From: CAZAYP01 sp964489425 [NCBI: uncultured Verrucomicrobiota bacterium]
GTDB taxonomy: Bacteria > Verrucomicrobiota > Kiritimatiellia > RZYC01
Assembly: GCA_964489425.1 (NCBI GenBank)
Contig: CAZAYP010000021.1
Span: 4,220 to 58,398 of the forward strand
Length of the DNA stretch: 54,179 bases
Reading direction: 5' to 3'
Shown: positions 9,505 through 17,186 of the stretch, piece by piece
Position numbering within the stretch: the stretch's first letter is position 1
Layout: each line of letters begins with the position of its first letter
Notes under the pieces: generated by a model
Database searches by the model: none
What the model was told of the DNA's origin: nothing
Seen by the model: the letters and a program-made list of their open reading frames with translations, nothing else
Translations under genes and position numbers: made by a program

Positions 9505-10530
9505 TCACCACTCCAACAACATGGCGCCCCAGGTGAAGCCGCCGCCGAAGGCGATCAGCAGCACCAGTTGGCCTTTCTGGATCCGGCCGTCGCGCACGGC
9601 TTCGTCCAGGGCCAGGCCGATGGTGGCGCTGGACGTATTGCCATATTTCTCAATGTTGACCACCACCTTGTCCATGGGCGCGCCGAGGCGCTCGCCCACG
9701 GCCTGGATGATGCGCATGTTGGCCTGGTGCGGCACGATCCAGTGGACCTGGTCGATCCCGATCTGGGCGCGGTCCAGCACGGTCTGCGCGGCCGACGCCA
9801 TCTGGGTGACCGCGTGCTTGAAGGTTTCGCGGCCTTTCATGCGGACAAAATGCAGGCGGTCGCGCACCGTCTCGGCGGTGGCGGGCAGCCGGCAGCCGCC
9901 GGCCGGGATGCCGAGCAGGCCGGTCAGCGCGCCGTCCGTGCCCATGGCCGAGGCCAGGATGCCGCGCCGCTCCGGGCGCGCCTGGAGCACCGCCGCGCCG
10001 GCGCCGTCGCCGAACAGCACGCAGGTGTTGCGGTCCTGCCAGTCCAGGAACGCGCTCATTTTTTCGGCGCCAACCACCAGGACCGTCTGGGCGGCGCCGG
10101 TGGCCACGTACTGCCGGCCCACGTCCAGGCCGTAGACAAACCCGGAGCAGGCGGCCTCCAGGCCCATGCAGAAGGCGCGGGTGGCGCCGATCTGGTGCTG
10201 GATAAAGCAGCCGGTGTTGGGCCAGGGCACGTCCGGCGAAATGGTGGCCGTCACGATCAAATCCACGTCCGTCGCCTTGAGGCCGGCGTGGTCCAGCGCG
10301 CGCCGGGCCGCGACCGCGCCCATGTCCGAGGTCATCTCGTCGGCGCGGGCAATGTGGCGCTCCTTCATGCCCGTGCGGGTAACAATCCACTCCTCGGTCG
10401 TATCCACCATGCCTTCGAGGTCCTTGTTGGTCAGCACCTTCTCCGGGACGTAGGAACCGATCCCGACGATCGCCACGTTGCGCAGGGCAGGCAGGCAACC
10501 GGGCGCAGTACTGGGTGACGGATGACGCAT
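9505..10530 (-). CDS. fabH: beta-ketoacyl-ACP synthase III
   Basis: Starts fatty acid synthesis by condensing acetyl-CoA (or another short acyl-CoA) with malonyl-ACP. The 341 residues contain the Cys-His-Asn triad: Cys128 in EAACSGFVYG, His268 in VPHQANMRI and Asn298 in EKYGNTSSA. The frame stays open upstream into plsX, but an ATG at 10530 with AGAGG about 6 nt before it and the alignment of LRNVAIVGIGSYVPE near residue 16 support this start. It begins 10 bp after the plsX stop. Confidence 0.96.
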   Translation of the reverse strand: MRHPSPSTAPGCLPALRNVAIVGIGSYVPEKVLTNKDLEGMVDTTEEWIVTRTGMKERHIARADEMTSDMGAVAARRALDHAGLKATDVDLIVTATISPDVPWPNTGCFIQHQIGATRAFCMGLEAACSGFVYGLDVGRQYVATGAAQTVLVVGAEKMSAFLDWQDRNTCVLFGDGAGAAVLQARPERRGILASAMGTDGALTGLLGIPAGGCRLPATAETVRDRLHFVRMKGRETFKHAVTQMASAAQTVLDRAQIGIDQVHWIVPHQANMRIIQAVGERLGAPMDKVVVNIEKYGNTSSATIGLALDEAVRDGRIQKGQLVLLIAFGGGFTWGAMLLEW

Positions 10531-10540
10531 TAAGGCCTCT

Positions 10541-11536
10541 TCATATGGCGGCTTTGACCGACTCGATGATCTGGCGGTTGATATCGTTGCGGACCCATTC
10601 CGACGCCACCCGGATGGCGTTGAGGACCGCCACGTGGGAGGATACCCCATGGCCGATGATGCATACGCCATTGACGCCCAGCAGCGGCGCGCCGCCGTAC
10701 TGGGCCGGGTCGCCCCGGTGGCGGATGGCGTCCAGGCCGCCGCGGCACAGCCAGGCCCCGAGCATGCGCAGCGGGTTGCGGGTCAGCTCCTGCTTGAGCC
10801 AGCGGCTGACCAGGTGGGCCACGCTTTCGCTGGTTTTAAGCACGATGTTGCCGACAAAGCCGTCGGAGACGACCACGTCGACCTGGCCTTCAAAAAAATC
10901 ATGGCCTTCAATGTTGCCGACAAAATTCAGGCGCGATTTTTCCAGCAGCTGGAACGCGTCCTTGGTGGCCTCGTTGCCCTTGGCGTCCTCTTCGCCGATG
11001 CTCAGCAGGCCGACCCGCGGCTTGTCGACCTTCAGCATGACCCGGGCAAAGATGCTGCCCATGATCGCGAACTGGTAGAGGATTTGCGGCGAGCAGTCGG
11101 TGGTGGCGCCGGCGTCCACCAGCACGAACGGCGGGTCGCACGGCATGATGGCGGCGATGGCCGGGCGGGCGATGCCCTCGAGCGTGCGCAGCTTGAGGGT
11201 CGTGGCCGCCACCGCCGCGCCGGTGTTGCCGGCGGAGAACACGGCGTCGGCCTCGCCCTGCTTGACCAGGTCCACGGCGCGGCTGATGGACGAGTCCTTC
11301 TTGCGGCGGATGGCCGCAGCGGGCGCCTCGCCCATCTCCACCACCTCGGTGGCGGGCACGATGCGGATGCTGGGGTGACCGCCGCCGCAGGCCGCCAGCT
11401 CGTGGCGGATGGCGTCCTCCTTGCCGACGAGGTACAGCGCGGTAAGGCCGGGCACCGACCCGGCCGCCCGCACGGCGCCCTTCACGATCTCGCGCGGGGC
11501 GAAATCGCCGCCCATGGCATCGATCGCGATGCGCAT
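10541..11536 (-). CDS. plsX: phosphate acyltransferase PlsX
   Basis: Makes acyl-phosphate from acyl-ACP, the donor for PlsY in phospholipid synthesis. The 331 residues start MRIAIDAMGGDFAPREIVKGA, the hallmark of the family, and include PAIAAIMP and VLVDAGATTDC followed by VGLLSIGEEDAKGN. The start follows the rpmF stop by one base (TAG then CATG), so the two are co-translated. It sits in the conserved rpmF-plsX-fabH order. Confidence 0.97.
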   Translation of the reverse strand: MRIAIDAMGGDFAPREIVKGAVRAAGSVPGLTALYLVGKEDAIRHELAACGGGHPSIRIVPATEVVEMGEAPAAAIRRKKDSSISRAVDLVKQGEADAVFSAGNTGAAVAATTLKLRTLEGIARPAIAAIMPCDPPFVLVDAGATTDCSPQILYQFAIMGSIFARVMLKVDKPRVGLLSIGEEDAKGNEATKDAFQLLEKSRLNFVGNIEGHDFFEGQVDVVVSDGFVGNIVLKTSESVAHLVSRWLKQELTRNPLRMLGAWLCRGGLDAIRHRGDPAQYGGAPLLGVNGVCIIGHGVSSHVAVLNAIRVASEWVRNDINRQIIESVKAAI

Positions 11537-11537
11537 G

Positions 11538-11723
11538 CTAGTCGTCGTCAGCCTGGGTCAGCACCTGGCGCTTGTTGTAGGTTCCGCACTTGGGGCACAC
11601 GTGGTGCGCCGGGCGCGGGGCATCGCACTGCGGGCACGGGGTCAGGGCCACCACCTCGCGGTGGTGCGCATGCCGGCGCGTCCGGATCCGGCTCTTCGAT
11701 GTTCTGCGTTTCGGCACTCCCAT
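11538..11723 (-). CDS. rpmF: 50S ribosomal protein L32
   Basis: Structural protein of the large ribosomal subunit, 61 residues, starting MGVPKRRTSKSRIRTRRH. Four cysteines (30, 33, 43, 46; CPQC and CPKCG) form a zinc ribbon, so this is the zinc-binding form of L32. AAAGGA precedes the ATG. It lies between the DUF177 gene and plsX, a widely conserved order. Confidence 0.97.
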   Translation of the reverse strand: MGVPKRRTSKSRIRTRRHAHHREVVALTPCPQCDAPRPAHHVCPKCGTYNKRQVLTQADDD

Positions 11724-11778
11724 GGTCGTTTCCTTTCTGCGCGCGCTGCCAGCCTGCCAGCGCGCCTTGTTTTCTCGT

Positions 11779-12234
11779 TCACAAACCGTCCAGCGTACCC
11801 CAGGCGGGATGGCCCGCCGGGCCGCTGCAGGCGCACGCCTCGCGGTTCCGGTTGGCTCCGCACTCCGGGCACAGGCCGCGGCAATCCGGCCGGCACAACG
11901 GGTAATGGGGCATATTCAGGATGATCTCCTCCCGAAGATCCGCCGTGATATCCACCACGGTGGTGGTCCCGGTAAGCTCGTAATCGCGTAGGAAAGCGGA
12001 AACGCTGATGGTTGTCGAGCAAAAATCCGTGCAGCGCGCGCAGTCCGCGCCCACCGCGGCCGTGACCGTGCCCCGCACCACCAGTTGCCCGGACACCACC
12101 TGCGCGAACAGTTCGTAGTCAATCGGCCCGGTCCGCCGCACCACCGGGTCGCCGTCCAGCGCGAGCGCCTCGGCCGGGTCCTGGCCGCGGAACCACTCGC
12201 CGTCCGGCGCGAGCTTGGGAATCTCGATCAGCAT
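11779..12234 (-). CDS. YceD/DUF177 family protein
   Basis: A 151-residue member of the family found upstream of rpmF in most bacteria; it is linked to 23S rRNA maturation or large-subunit assembly in the known cases. The typical core is visible as VVRGTVTAAVGADCARC followed by FLRDYELTG and then CRPDCRGLCPECGANRN with clustered cysteines. The ATG at 12234 overlaps the end of coaD by 7 bp. A longer open frame to 12837 runs antiparallel to nothing real: it only overlays coaD in another frame and is not used. Confidence 0.9.
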   Translation of the reverse strand: MLIEIPKLAPDGEWFRGQDPAEALALDGDPVVRRTGPIDYELFAQVVSGQLVVRGTVTAAVGADCARCTDFCSTTISVSAFLRDYELTGTTTVVDITADLREEIILNMPHYPLCRPDCRGLCPECGANRNREACACSGPAGHPAWGTLDGL

Positions 12235-12722
12235 GGCGCGCGGGGCCCCAGCTTGCGGACCAGCGCCTGCTGGACCTCGGGCGGGACAAACCGGCTGACG
12301 TCCCCGCCGTAGGTGGCGATCTCGCGCACGGCGCTGGAGCTCACGTAGCTGTAATTCTCGTTGGGCATCAGGAACAGGGTCTCGATCACCGCGTTGAGCT
12401 GCCGGTTGGTCAACGCCATCTGGAACTCGAACTCGAAGTCCGAAAACGCGCGCAGGCCGCGGAGGATCAGCCGGACCCCGCGCGCGCGGGCGTGCTCGAT
12501 CAGCAGCCCCTCGAAGGCGTCCACCTCCACGTTGGACCAGGGCCGGACCACCTCGCGGGCCATGGCCACCCGCTCCTCCAGGGTGAACAGCGGGCTCTTG
12601 CGCGGGTTGGCGGCCACCGACACGATCAGGCGGTCGAAGATCGAGGCGGCCCGCTCGACCAAGTCGAGGTGCCCCAGCGTCAACGGGTCGAAGGTGCCCG
12701 CATATATGGCCGTACGATTCAT
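12228..12722 (-). CDS. coaD: phosphopantetheine adenylyltransferase
   Basis: Fourth step of coenzyme A synthesis: 4'-phosphopantetheine plus ATP gives dephospho-CoA. The 164 residues show the nucleotidyltransferase motif GTFDPLTLGHLD with the TxGH-type His, then RGLRAFSDFEFEFQMA and ENYSYVSSSAVREIA, all typical of CoaD. It heads the leftward lipid operon, so CoA and ACP-dependent lipid synthesis share one transcript. The start is the ATG next to the upstream non-coding gap. Confidence 0.97.
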   Translation of the reverse strand: MNRTAIYAGTFDPLTLGHLDLVERAASIFDRLIVSVAANPRKSPLFTLEERVAMAREVVRPWSNVEVDAFEGLLIEHARARGVRLILRGLRAFSDFEFEFQMALTNRQLNAVIETLFLMPNENYSYVSSSAVREIATYGGDVSRFVPPEVQQALVRKLGPRAPC

Positions 12723-12744
12723 GGGCTGCTATAAAAGGGATGAC

Positions 12745-12771
12745 ATTATAGCCAACCCCCGGCCCACGCAA
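12745..12771 (-). promoter_or_regulatory. possible sigma-70 promoter of the coaD-fab operon
   Basis: On the minus strand a perfect -10 TATAAT (12750-12745) is preceded by TTGCGT (12771-12766) with a 15-bp spacer, shorter than ideal. The predicted start is about 16 nt before the coaD ATG. The -10 is convincing; the -35 is weak. Confidence 0.45.
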
Positions 12772-12796
12772 GCCATAATTCTCCCGCATTTTCCGC

Positions 12797-12825
12797 TTAA
12801 GCATGGCGCGCGGTCCGGGTATAAT
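12797..12825 (+). promoter_or_regulatory. sigma-70 promoter of the secreted repeat protein gene
   Basis: TTAAGC (12797-12802), a 17-bp spacer, and a perfect TATAAT (12820-12825) predict a start near 12832, about 53 nt before the ATG at 12885. It is back to back with the coaD promoter. Confidence 0.55.
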
Positions 12826-12884
12826 AAGGGTTGGCACGGCTGGGCGCCCGGAAAGACCGGCCGGGCCGCAAACGGGGGAGGACG

Positions 12885-13763
12885 ATGAACAGATCCTTAT
12901 ATTGGGCGGGGGTGGCGAGCGGGTGCCTGGCGCTGGCCGAAGCGCTGGCCGACACCACCATCGACGCGACCAACCGCCACGCGTTCGGCGCCAACCTGGG
13001 CTGGGTCGACTGGCAGGCGGATACCAACCATGGCGCGGTCATCGGGCAGTATTACTGCACCGGGTTTGTCTACGCCGCCAATGCCGGCTGGATCCACCTT
13101 GGCGGCGGGCCCACCAACGGCTACGCCTATTCCAACCAGTCGGCCGGGGATTGCGGCGTGAACCACGACGGCGCCGGTAACCTGCGCGGCTACGCCTACG
13201 GCGCCAACATCGGCTGGATTGCGTTCGAGGCCCTGGGCGCGCCCACCCTGGACCTGCGCAGCGGCCGATTCAACGGCTACGCCTACGGCGCCAACGTCGG
13301 CTGGATCAGCCTGAGCAACGCCCAGGCCATGGTCCAGACCGACCAGCTGGAGCCCGGGCCCGACACCAACGCCAACGGCCTGCCCGACCCCTGGGAGTGG
13401 AAGTGGGCCGGCAACCTGACGGAGCTGGACGCCAGCCGCGACACCGACGGGGACGGCGCCACCGACCTGGACGAATACCACGCCGACACCGACCCGATCA
13501 GCCCGGCGGATTACCTGGCGATCACCGACCACGTGCCCGGCGCCGGGGGCAGCACCTCGGCCGTGCAATGGGCCAGCACGCCCACGCGCTACTATTACGT
13601 GCACCAGGCCGAGGAACCCACCCTGGCCCAGCCCTGGCCGGACAGCGGCCTGGGCCTGGTCATGGCCGACCCCGGCGCCTTCACCCGCCGGGTCGTGACC
13701 AATGCGCCGGGCACCCAGCGCCAGGTGTACCGCGTGCGCGCCGTGGTGCCGCTGGCGCCGTGA
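12885..13763 (+). CDS. secreted protein with GWI repeats and a calcium-binding Asp-rich segment
   Basis: I do not recognise a characterised family. The 292 residues start with a signal peptide (MNRSLYWAGVASGCLALAEALA). Four related units follow, each with the core GAN(L/A/I/V)GW(V/I): ANLGWVDW, ANAGWIHL, GYAYGANIGWIAF and GYAYGANVGWISL, resembling short beta-propeller or beta-helix strands. Next is DTNANGLPDPWEWKW and DTDGDGATDLDEYHADTDP, the thrombospondin-3-like calcium motif common in secreted PVC proteins. The C-terminal part resembles the short beta domain that ends many such proteins. GGGGGAGG precedes the ATG. A cell-surface or extracellular binding role is inferred. Confidence 0.8.
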   Translation: MNRSLYWAGVASGCLALAEALADTTIDATNRHAFGANLGWVDWQADTNHGAVIGQYYCTGFVYAANAGWIHLGGGPTNGYAYSNQSAGDCGVNHDGAGNLRGYAYGANIGWIAFEALGAPTLDLRSGRFNGYAYGANVGWISLSNAQAMVQTDQLEPGPDTNANGLPDPWEWKWAGNLTELDASRDTDGDGATDLDEYHADTDPISPADYLAITDHVPGAGGSTSAVQWASTPTRYYYVHQAEEPTLAQPWPDSGLGLVMADPGAFTRRVVTNAPGTQRQVYRVRAVVPLAP

Positions 13764-14309
13764 AAAACAACCCCGCCGAGGAAGACGCGCCTGGTTCCAC
13801 AACCACGAAACCCATGCCATGCCCATGGCCAAGCCTGACCCAGCGCGCGCCGCGCATGGGTGTGCATAACCCGAGCCCCACCCCCATACGGCCGGCCGCC
13901 ACTCCGGCAGCCGGACCATGGATACCGTATAAGCCGGGTCCCGCGGGCTTGTCAATCGCAATGTTTTTGTATGTTTATGAACGGGCGCATCTGCGATTCG
14001 AGGCACGCAGGCTTCGCCGCCCTTCCGCGAATCACCGTCCCCGCACAGGGCACGGAGGGCGAATCTGGAACTCAAGAAATCCAGGAAAACCATGCCGAAC
14101 CCTGGCGGTCTACGTGGATATCAAGATCCGTTCCCAGCTTCCTGAGTTCCAGATGGACAGGCTGCTTATTGAACGGCCAACCCTCGCCGAATCACCGATG
14201 CGCCCTTGATGAACGGCAACGCCGGGCAGAAATGCCCATCCGACGATGGGCGTTCCCGGGAACGCCGAGCGTCAGCTCGGCCACTGGCGGGCGGGGCGCG
14301 GCCGGGCGC
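13764..14309. other. 546-bp convergent intergenic region, no gene
   Basis: Lies between the 3' ends of the secreted repeat gene (+) and a CNNM gene (-). No convincing coding frame or RNA gene. It holds an imperfect 15-bp inverted pair, TCTGGAACTCAAGAA (14064-14078) against TTCCTGAGTTCCAGA (14139-14153), and a cluster of hairpins at 14235-14281 listed separately. Confidence 0.6.
14235..14281. repeat. three overlapping hairpins near the convergent gene ends
   Basis: In 47 bp three perfect stems share arms: CCCATC-CGAC-GATGGG (14235-14250), the palindrome GGCGTTCCCGGGAACGCC (14249-14266) and GCCGAGC-GTCA-GCTCGGC (14264-14281). There is no U tract, so this is more like a REP-type element than a plain terminator, though it could block both converging transcripts. 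Confidence 0.65.
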
Positions 14310-15278
14310 TCAGACGCTGCCCACAACTTCCTGGAGCACGTCTTCCAGGGTGACCAGGCCGACGACTTCCATGCGCTCGTCGCTGACCAGGATCATGGGC
14401 TGGCGGGTGACGCGCATGCGCGGCAGCACGTGATCCACCGGCGTCATCAGGGCCACCAGCTGCGGCGGGCGCATGAAGTCCTGCGCGGTTTTCCCGGCCG
14501 CGTCCGGGTCGGCCAGCACGTCGAAGATGTGCAGCACGCCGACGAACGCCTTGCGGTCCGCCTGGTGCACCGGGAACCGGTTGTACTCCTTCTCGCGGGC
14601 CAGCTTCAGCACCTCGGGCACCGGCAGGTCGTGCGGCACGCACACGAACTTGCTGCGGGGGATCATGATCTCGCCGCAGGGCGTGGTCTTGAGCTCGAAC
14701 ACCCCGTGGATCATGCGGTGTTCCTCGGGCGTGAGCACGCCGGAAGTTTCGCCCTCGCGCGTGAGATGCATCAATTCCTCGCGCGACACCATCGGCTGGC
14801 CCGCCTTCTGGTCCTTGCGCGTGCCGGGCAGGAACAGCTTGAGCAGGCCGCCAAGCACCACGCTGACCGGGGCGAACACGCGGCTGGACACCCGCAGCAG
14901 GCCGGCGAACGGCAGGGCGCGCCGCGCCGGGAACCCCTGGAACCAGGCCTTGGGGATATACTCGCAGGCCACGAGGATGACCACGGTCAGCAGGATGCCC
15001 GCCAGCCAGGCGCCCTTGGCGCCCAGCCAGCGCGCGCCCAGGCTGGCGGCCAGCACGCTGGCCGCCACGTGGCCGAGGTTGGTGCCCACCAGCGTGGTGC
15101 CCAGCAGGCGCTCGGGCTTGTTTAGGAAATCCTGTACGGTCCGGGCGCCGGGCACGTTGCGCCGCACCAGGTGCCGCAGGCGCAGGCGGTTGATGGCCAC
15201 GACCCCGGTCTCGATGCCGGCATAGAATGCGCTGGCCGCCAGGCAGAACACCAGCAGGAGGAGCTCCAGGGCGATCAT
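14310..15278 (-). CDS. CNNM-domain/CBS-pair membrane protein (short form)
   Basis: Members of this family (HlyC/CorC, CNNM) are linked to magnesium or other ion transport. The 322 residues have an N-terminal DUF21/CNNM membrane domain of about four helices (residues 1-150, with the TTLVGTNLGHVAASV helix), then two CBS motifs (IMIPRSKFVCVPHDLPVPEV and GLVTLEDVLQEVVG). The C-terminal CorC_HlyC domain of longer relatives is absent. Its ATG overlaps the stop of the upstream paralogue by 4 bp (ATGA), so the two are translated together and may form a heteromer. Confidence 0.88.
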   Translation of the reverse strand: MIALELLLLVFCLAASAFYAGIETGVVAINRLRLRHLVRRNVPGARTVQDFLNKPERLLGTTLVGTNLGHVAASVLAASLGARWLGAKGAWLAGILLTVVILVACEYIPKAWFQGFPARRALPFAGLLRVSSRVFAPVSVVLGGLLKLFLPGTRKDQKAGQPMVSREELMHLTREGETSGVLTPEEHRMIHGVFELKTTPCGEIMIPRSKFVCVPHDLPVPEVLKLAREKEYNRFPVHQADRKAFVGVLHIFDVLADPDAAGKTAQDFMRPPQLVALMTPVDHVLPRMRVTRQPMILVSDERMEVVGLVTLEDVLQEVVGSV

Positions 15279-16513
15279 GCCACGCCCCCGTCGATTTTCT
15301 CGATCTGCGCCAGGGTCACGCGCAGCTTGATGGTTTGCAGCACGGTGATGCGGGTGCCCTGCTCCTCGAGCACGTCGCCCTGCTTGGGCATGTGGCCGCA
15401 GCGGGCGGCGATCCAGCCGGCCAGGCGGTCGGCGCCCTCGGCCTCGAGCCGCAGGCGCAGCTTGCGGTTGATTTCTTCCAGGCTGATGTTGGCGTCCACC
15501 AGCCAGCGGTGCGGCCCAGCGCTCTGGAACAGGGGCCGCGGCTTGCTCAGCTCGTTGTAAATCTCGCCCGAGATTTCCTCGAGGATGTCGCCGCGCGTGA
15601 GCAGCCCGGCCGTGCCGCCATACTCGTCCACCACCACCGCGATCCGCCGCCGCTCCTGCTGGAACAGGGTGAGCACCTGGTTCAGCGGGCTGCCCTCGGG
15701 GACGAAAAAGGGCGGTTGGGTGGCGGCCTCGATGCGGTGGTCCGGGTCCAGCAAAAACTTGCGCACGTTGAGGAACCCGGCCACGTTGTCCACGTGCCCG
15801 TGGTACAGCAGCAGGAAATTGCGGCGCGCCTGCCGGGCCCGCTCCACGGCGTCGGCCGGGGGATCGTCCAGGTCAAACCCGATCACGTCCACGCGCGGGG
15901 TCATCACGTTGCTGACCTTGAGATCTTCCAGCCGGATGATGGCCTTGATCATGGCCAGTTCGTCGGCGTTGAGAATGCCCTCCTCGCCGCTGATTTCCAG
16001 CACCGTCTCGAACTCCTCCTCGCTGAGGGTCCGGCCGTGGGGCCGGAACAGCGGCTCCAGCCGGCGGGTGGTCCATTCCAGCACCGCCCGCAGCGGCGTC
16101 ATGAGCCAGCAGACCCAGCCGACCACGGGCGCCAGGGCCGTGGCCAGGCCCTCGGCATAGAAAAACCCGACGCTCTTGGGTCCAATCTCCCCGAAAATGA
16201 GCAGCAGCACGGTCATGGCGGGGATCGAAATGGCCTCGCCGTGGCCCGGGAAAAAGCGCTCGGTCAGCGCGTACCCGACGTTGGCCGCGGCCACGTTGAC
16301 GATCGTGTTGCCGATCAGGATGGTGGACAGGAACCGGGTCGGCGTGCTGAGAATCTGGCGAATCCGTTCGCCCTCCCCGGCATGCCGGGCGCTGATCCGG
16401 CGCACCGACAGCGGGTTGAGCGAAAAAAAGGCGGTTTCGGAGCTGGAGAAAAACGCCGAGCCCACCAGCAGGAACAGCAGCGCGAAAAAAAGGGCCAGGA
16501 CCGTCAGGGTCAC
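15275..16513 (-). CDS. CNNM/CBS-pair/CorC_HlyC membrane protein (long form)
   Basis: A 412-residue paralogue of the downstream gene. Order: CNNM membrane domain (about 1-190, SAFFSSSETAFFSLNPLSVR near the start and TILIGNTIVNVAAANVG), CBS pair (VMTPRVDVIGFDLDDP; IAVVVDEYGGTAGLLTRGDI), and a CorC_HlyC domain at the C-terminus (WLVDANISLEEINRKLRLRL). The EYGGTAGL motif is the classic one of the family. It probably acts in ion efflux or in regulating it. The upstream Cys-cluster gene is 91 bp away on the same strand. Confidence 0.92.
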   Translation of the reverse strand: MTLTVLALFFALLFLLVGSAFFSSSETAFFSLNPLSVRRISARHAGEGERIRQILSTPTRFLSTILIGNTIVNVAAANVGYALTERFFPGHGEAISIPAMTVLLLIFGEIGPKSVGFFYAEGLATALAPVVGWVCWLMTPLRAVLEWTTRRLEPLFRPHGRTLSEEEFETVLEISGEEGILNADELAMIKAIIRLEDLKVSNVMTPRVDVIGFDLDDPPADAVERARQARRNFLLLYHGHVDNVAGFLNVRKFLLDPDHRIEAATQPPFFVPEGSPLNQVLTLFQQERRRIAVVVDEYGGTAGLLTRGDILEEISGEIYNELSKPRPLFQSAGPHRWLVDANISLEEINRKLRLRLEAEGADRLAGWIAARCGHMPKQGDVLEEQGTRITVLQTIKLRVTLAQIEKIDGGVA

Positions 16514-16604
16514 GCCAGCCTCCCGGCGGCCGCCGGCAGGCCTGCGACGGGTCCATGCAACGCGTCAAACAGTCCGGAACGCATGGCGGGAACCTGGTGG
16601 GGCA

Positions 16605-16940
16605 TCAGCCCGGCCGGCTTTCGTCCGGCCAGCGGTAGCCGCACGGGATGTCCGGCGCCACGAGGTCGCGGTCGGCCAGGTCGCGGGCATCCAGGGGAAA
16701 CTGGCTGCAGTTTTTCAGGCGCAGCGTGTTGTAGATCGTGCAGGCGGGCAGCCGATCCTGATCGAGATACGAGCAGCGGCAGCGCCAGGACAGCGCGCAG
16801 CAGGTGCCGCAGCGCCGGCACTCGCCCTGGCGCCGGGCCAGGCTGGCGCGCACGTAACCCTGGCGGAACAGGGTCAGGTACGTCCGCCGGATCGTGCCGC
16901 GGATCAGTTTCAGTTCATTTGTCACTTTGTTGTGCGCCAT
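16605..16940 (-). CDS. YkgJ-like cysteine-cluster protein
   Basis: A 111-residue protein with nine cysteines: 41, 44, 47, 48 (CRRCGTCC), 54, 56, 67, 78 and 100. The CxxCxxCC pattern followed by spaced single Cys is that of the YkgJ/UPF0153 group, which is thought to bind zinc or an iron-sulfur cluster; the function is unknown. The basic N-terminal helix (TNELKLIRGTIRRTYLTLFR) is not a signal peptide, so it is likely cytosolic. It precedes the two CNNM genes on the same strand and may be part of their operon. Confidence 0.8.
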   Translation of the reverse strand: MAHNKVTNELKLIRGTIRRTYLTLFRQGYVRASLARRQGECRRCGTCCALSWRCRCSYLDQDRLPACTIYNTLRLKNCSQFPLDARDLADRDLVAPDIPCGYRWPDESRPG

Positions 16941-17022
16941 GGAGCCACCTTGTAAACCGGGCCCACCTTAAGGATTCTGCGCGAAATGTCAATGCCGGGA
17001 CGTGGCCCGGCGGCGCAAGGGG

Positions 17023-17102
17023 TTTCCAATGTTTGGAAAATTCCGGGTCTATTTTTCCAATGATTGGAAAAACGCGGTCGGGATTTTCCAATGTTTGGAA
17101 AA
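17023..17102. repeat. array of three TTTCCAA..TTGGAAA palindromes with 31-bp phasing, upstream of thrC
   Basis: Three palindromes with core TTTTCCAATNNTTGGAAAA are centred at 17031, 17062 and 17093, exactly 31 bp apart (about three helical turns). The middle one is a perfect 21-bp palindrome with a single central base (17052-17072). The connecting sequences are unrelated. They lie between the divergent Cys-cluster gene and thrC. A second array with identical phasing is at 30313-30393. Three operators on one DNA face would fit such spacing. Confidence 0.9.
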
Positions 17103-17186
17103 CCGCCCCGGCCCGTGGCCGGCCGGAAAAATGTTGCGGATCCCGGCCGCCGCCCCTACATTCCCCGGCATTACAAGGTGATTCCA

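Noticed and set aside
12826-12845. Sigma-54 promoter at TTGGCACGGCTGGGC near 12831
   Set aside because: The -12 GC is one base too close to the -24 GG, and a good sigma-70 promoter for the same gene is present.
17023-17102. Palindrome array as a CRISPR
   Set aside because: Units are 18-21-bp palindromes with about 10-bp gaps, far too short for repeats plus spacers, and no cas genes occur.
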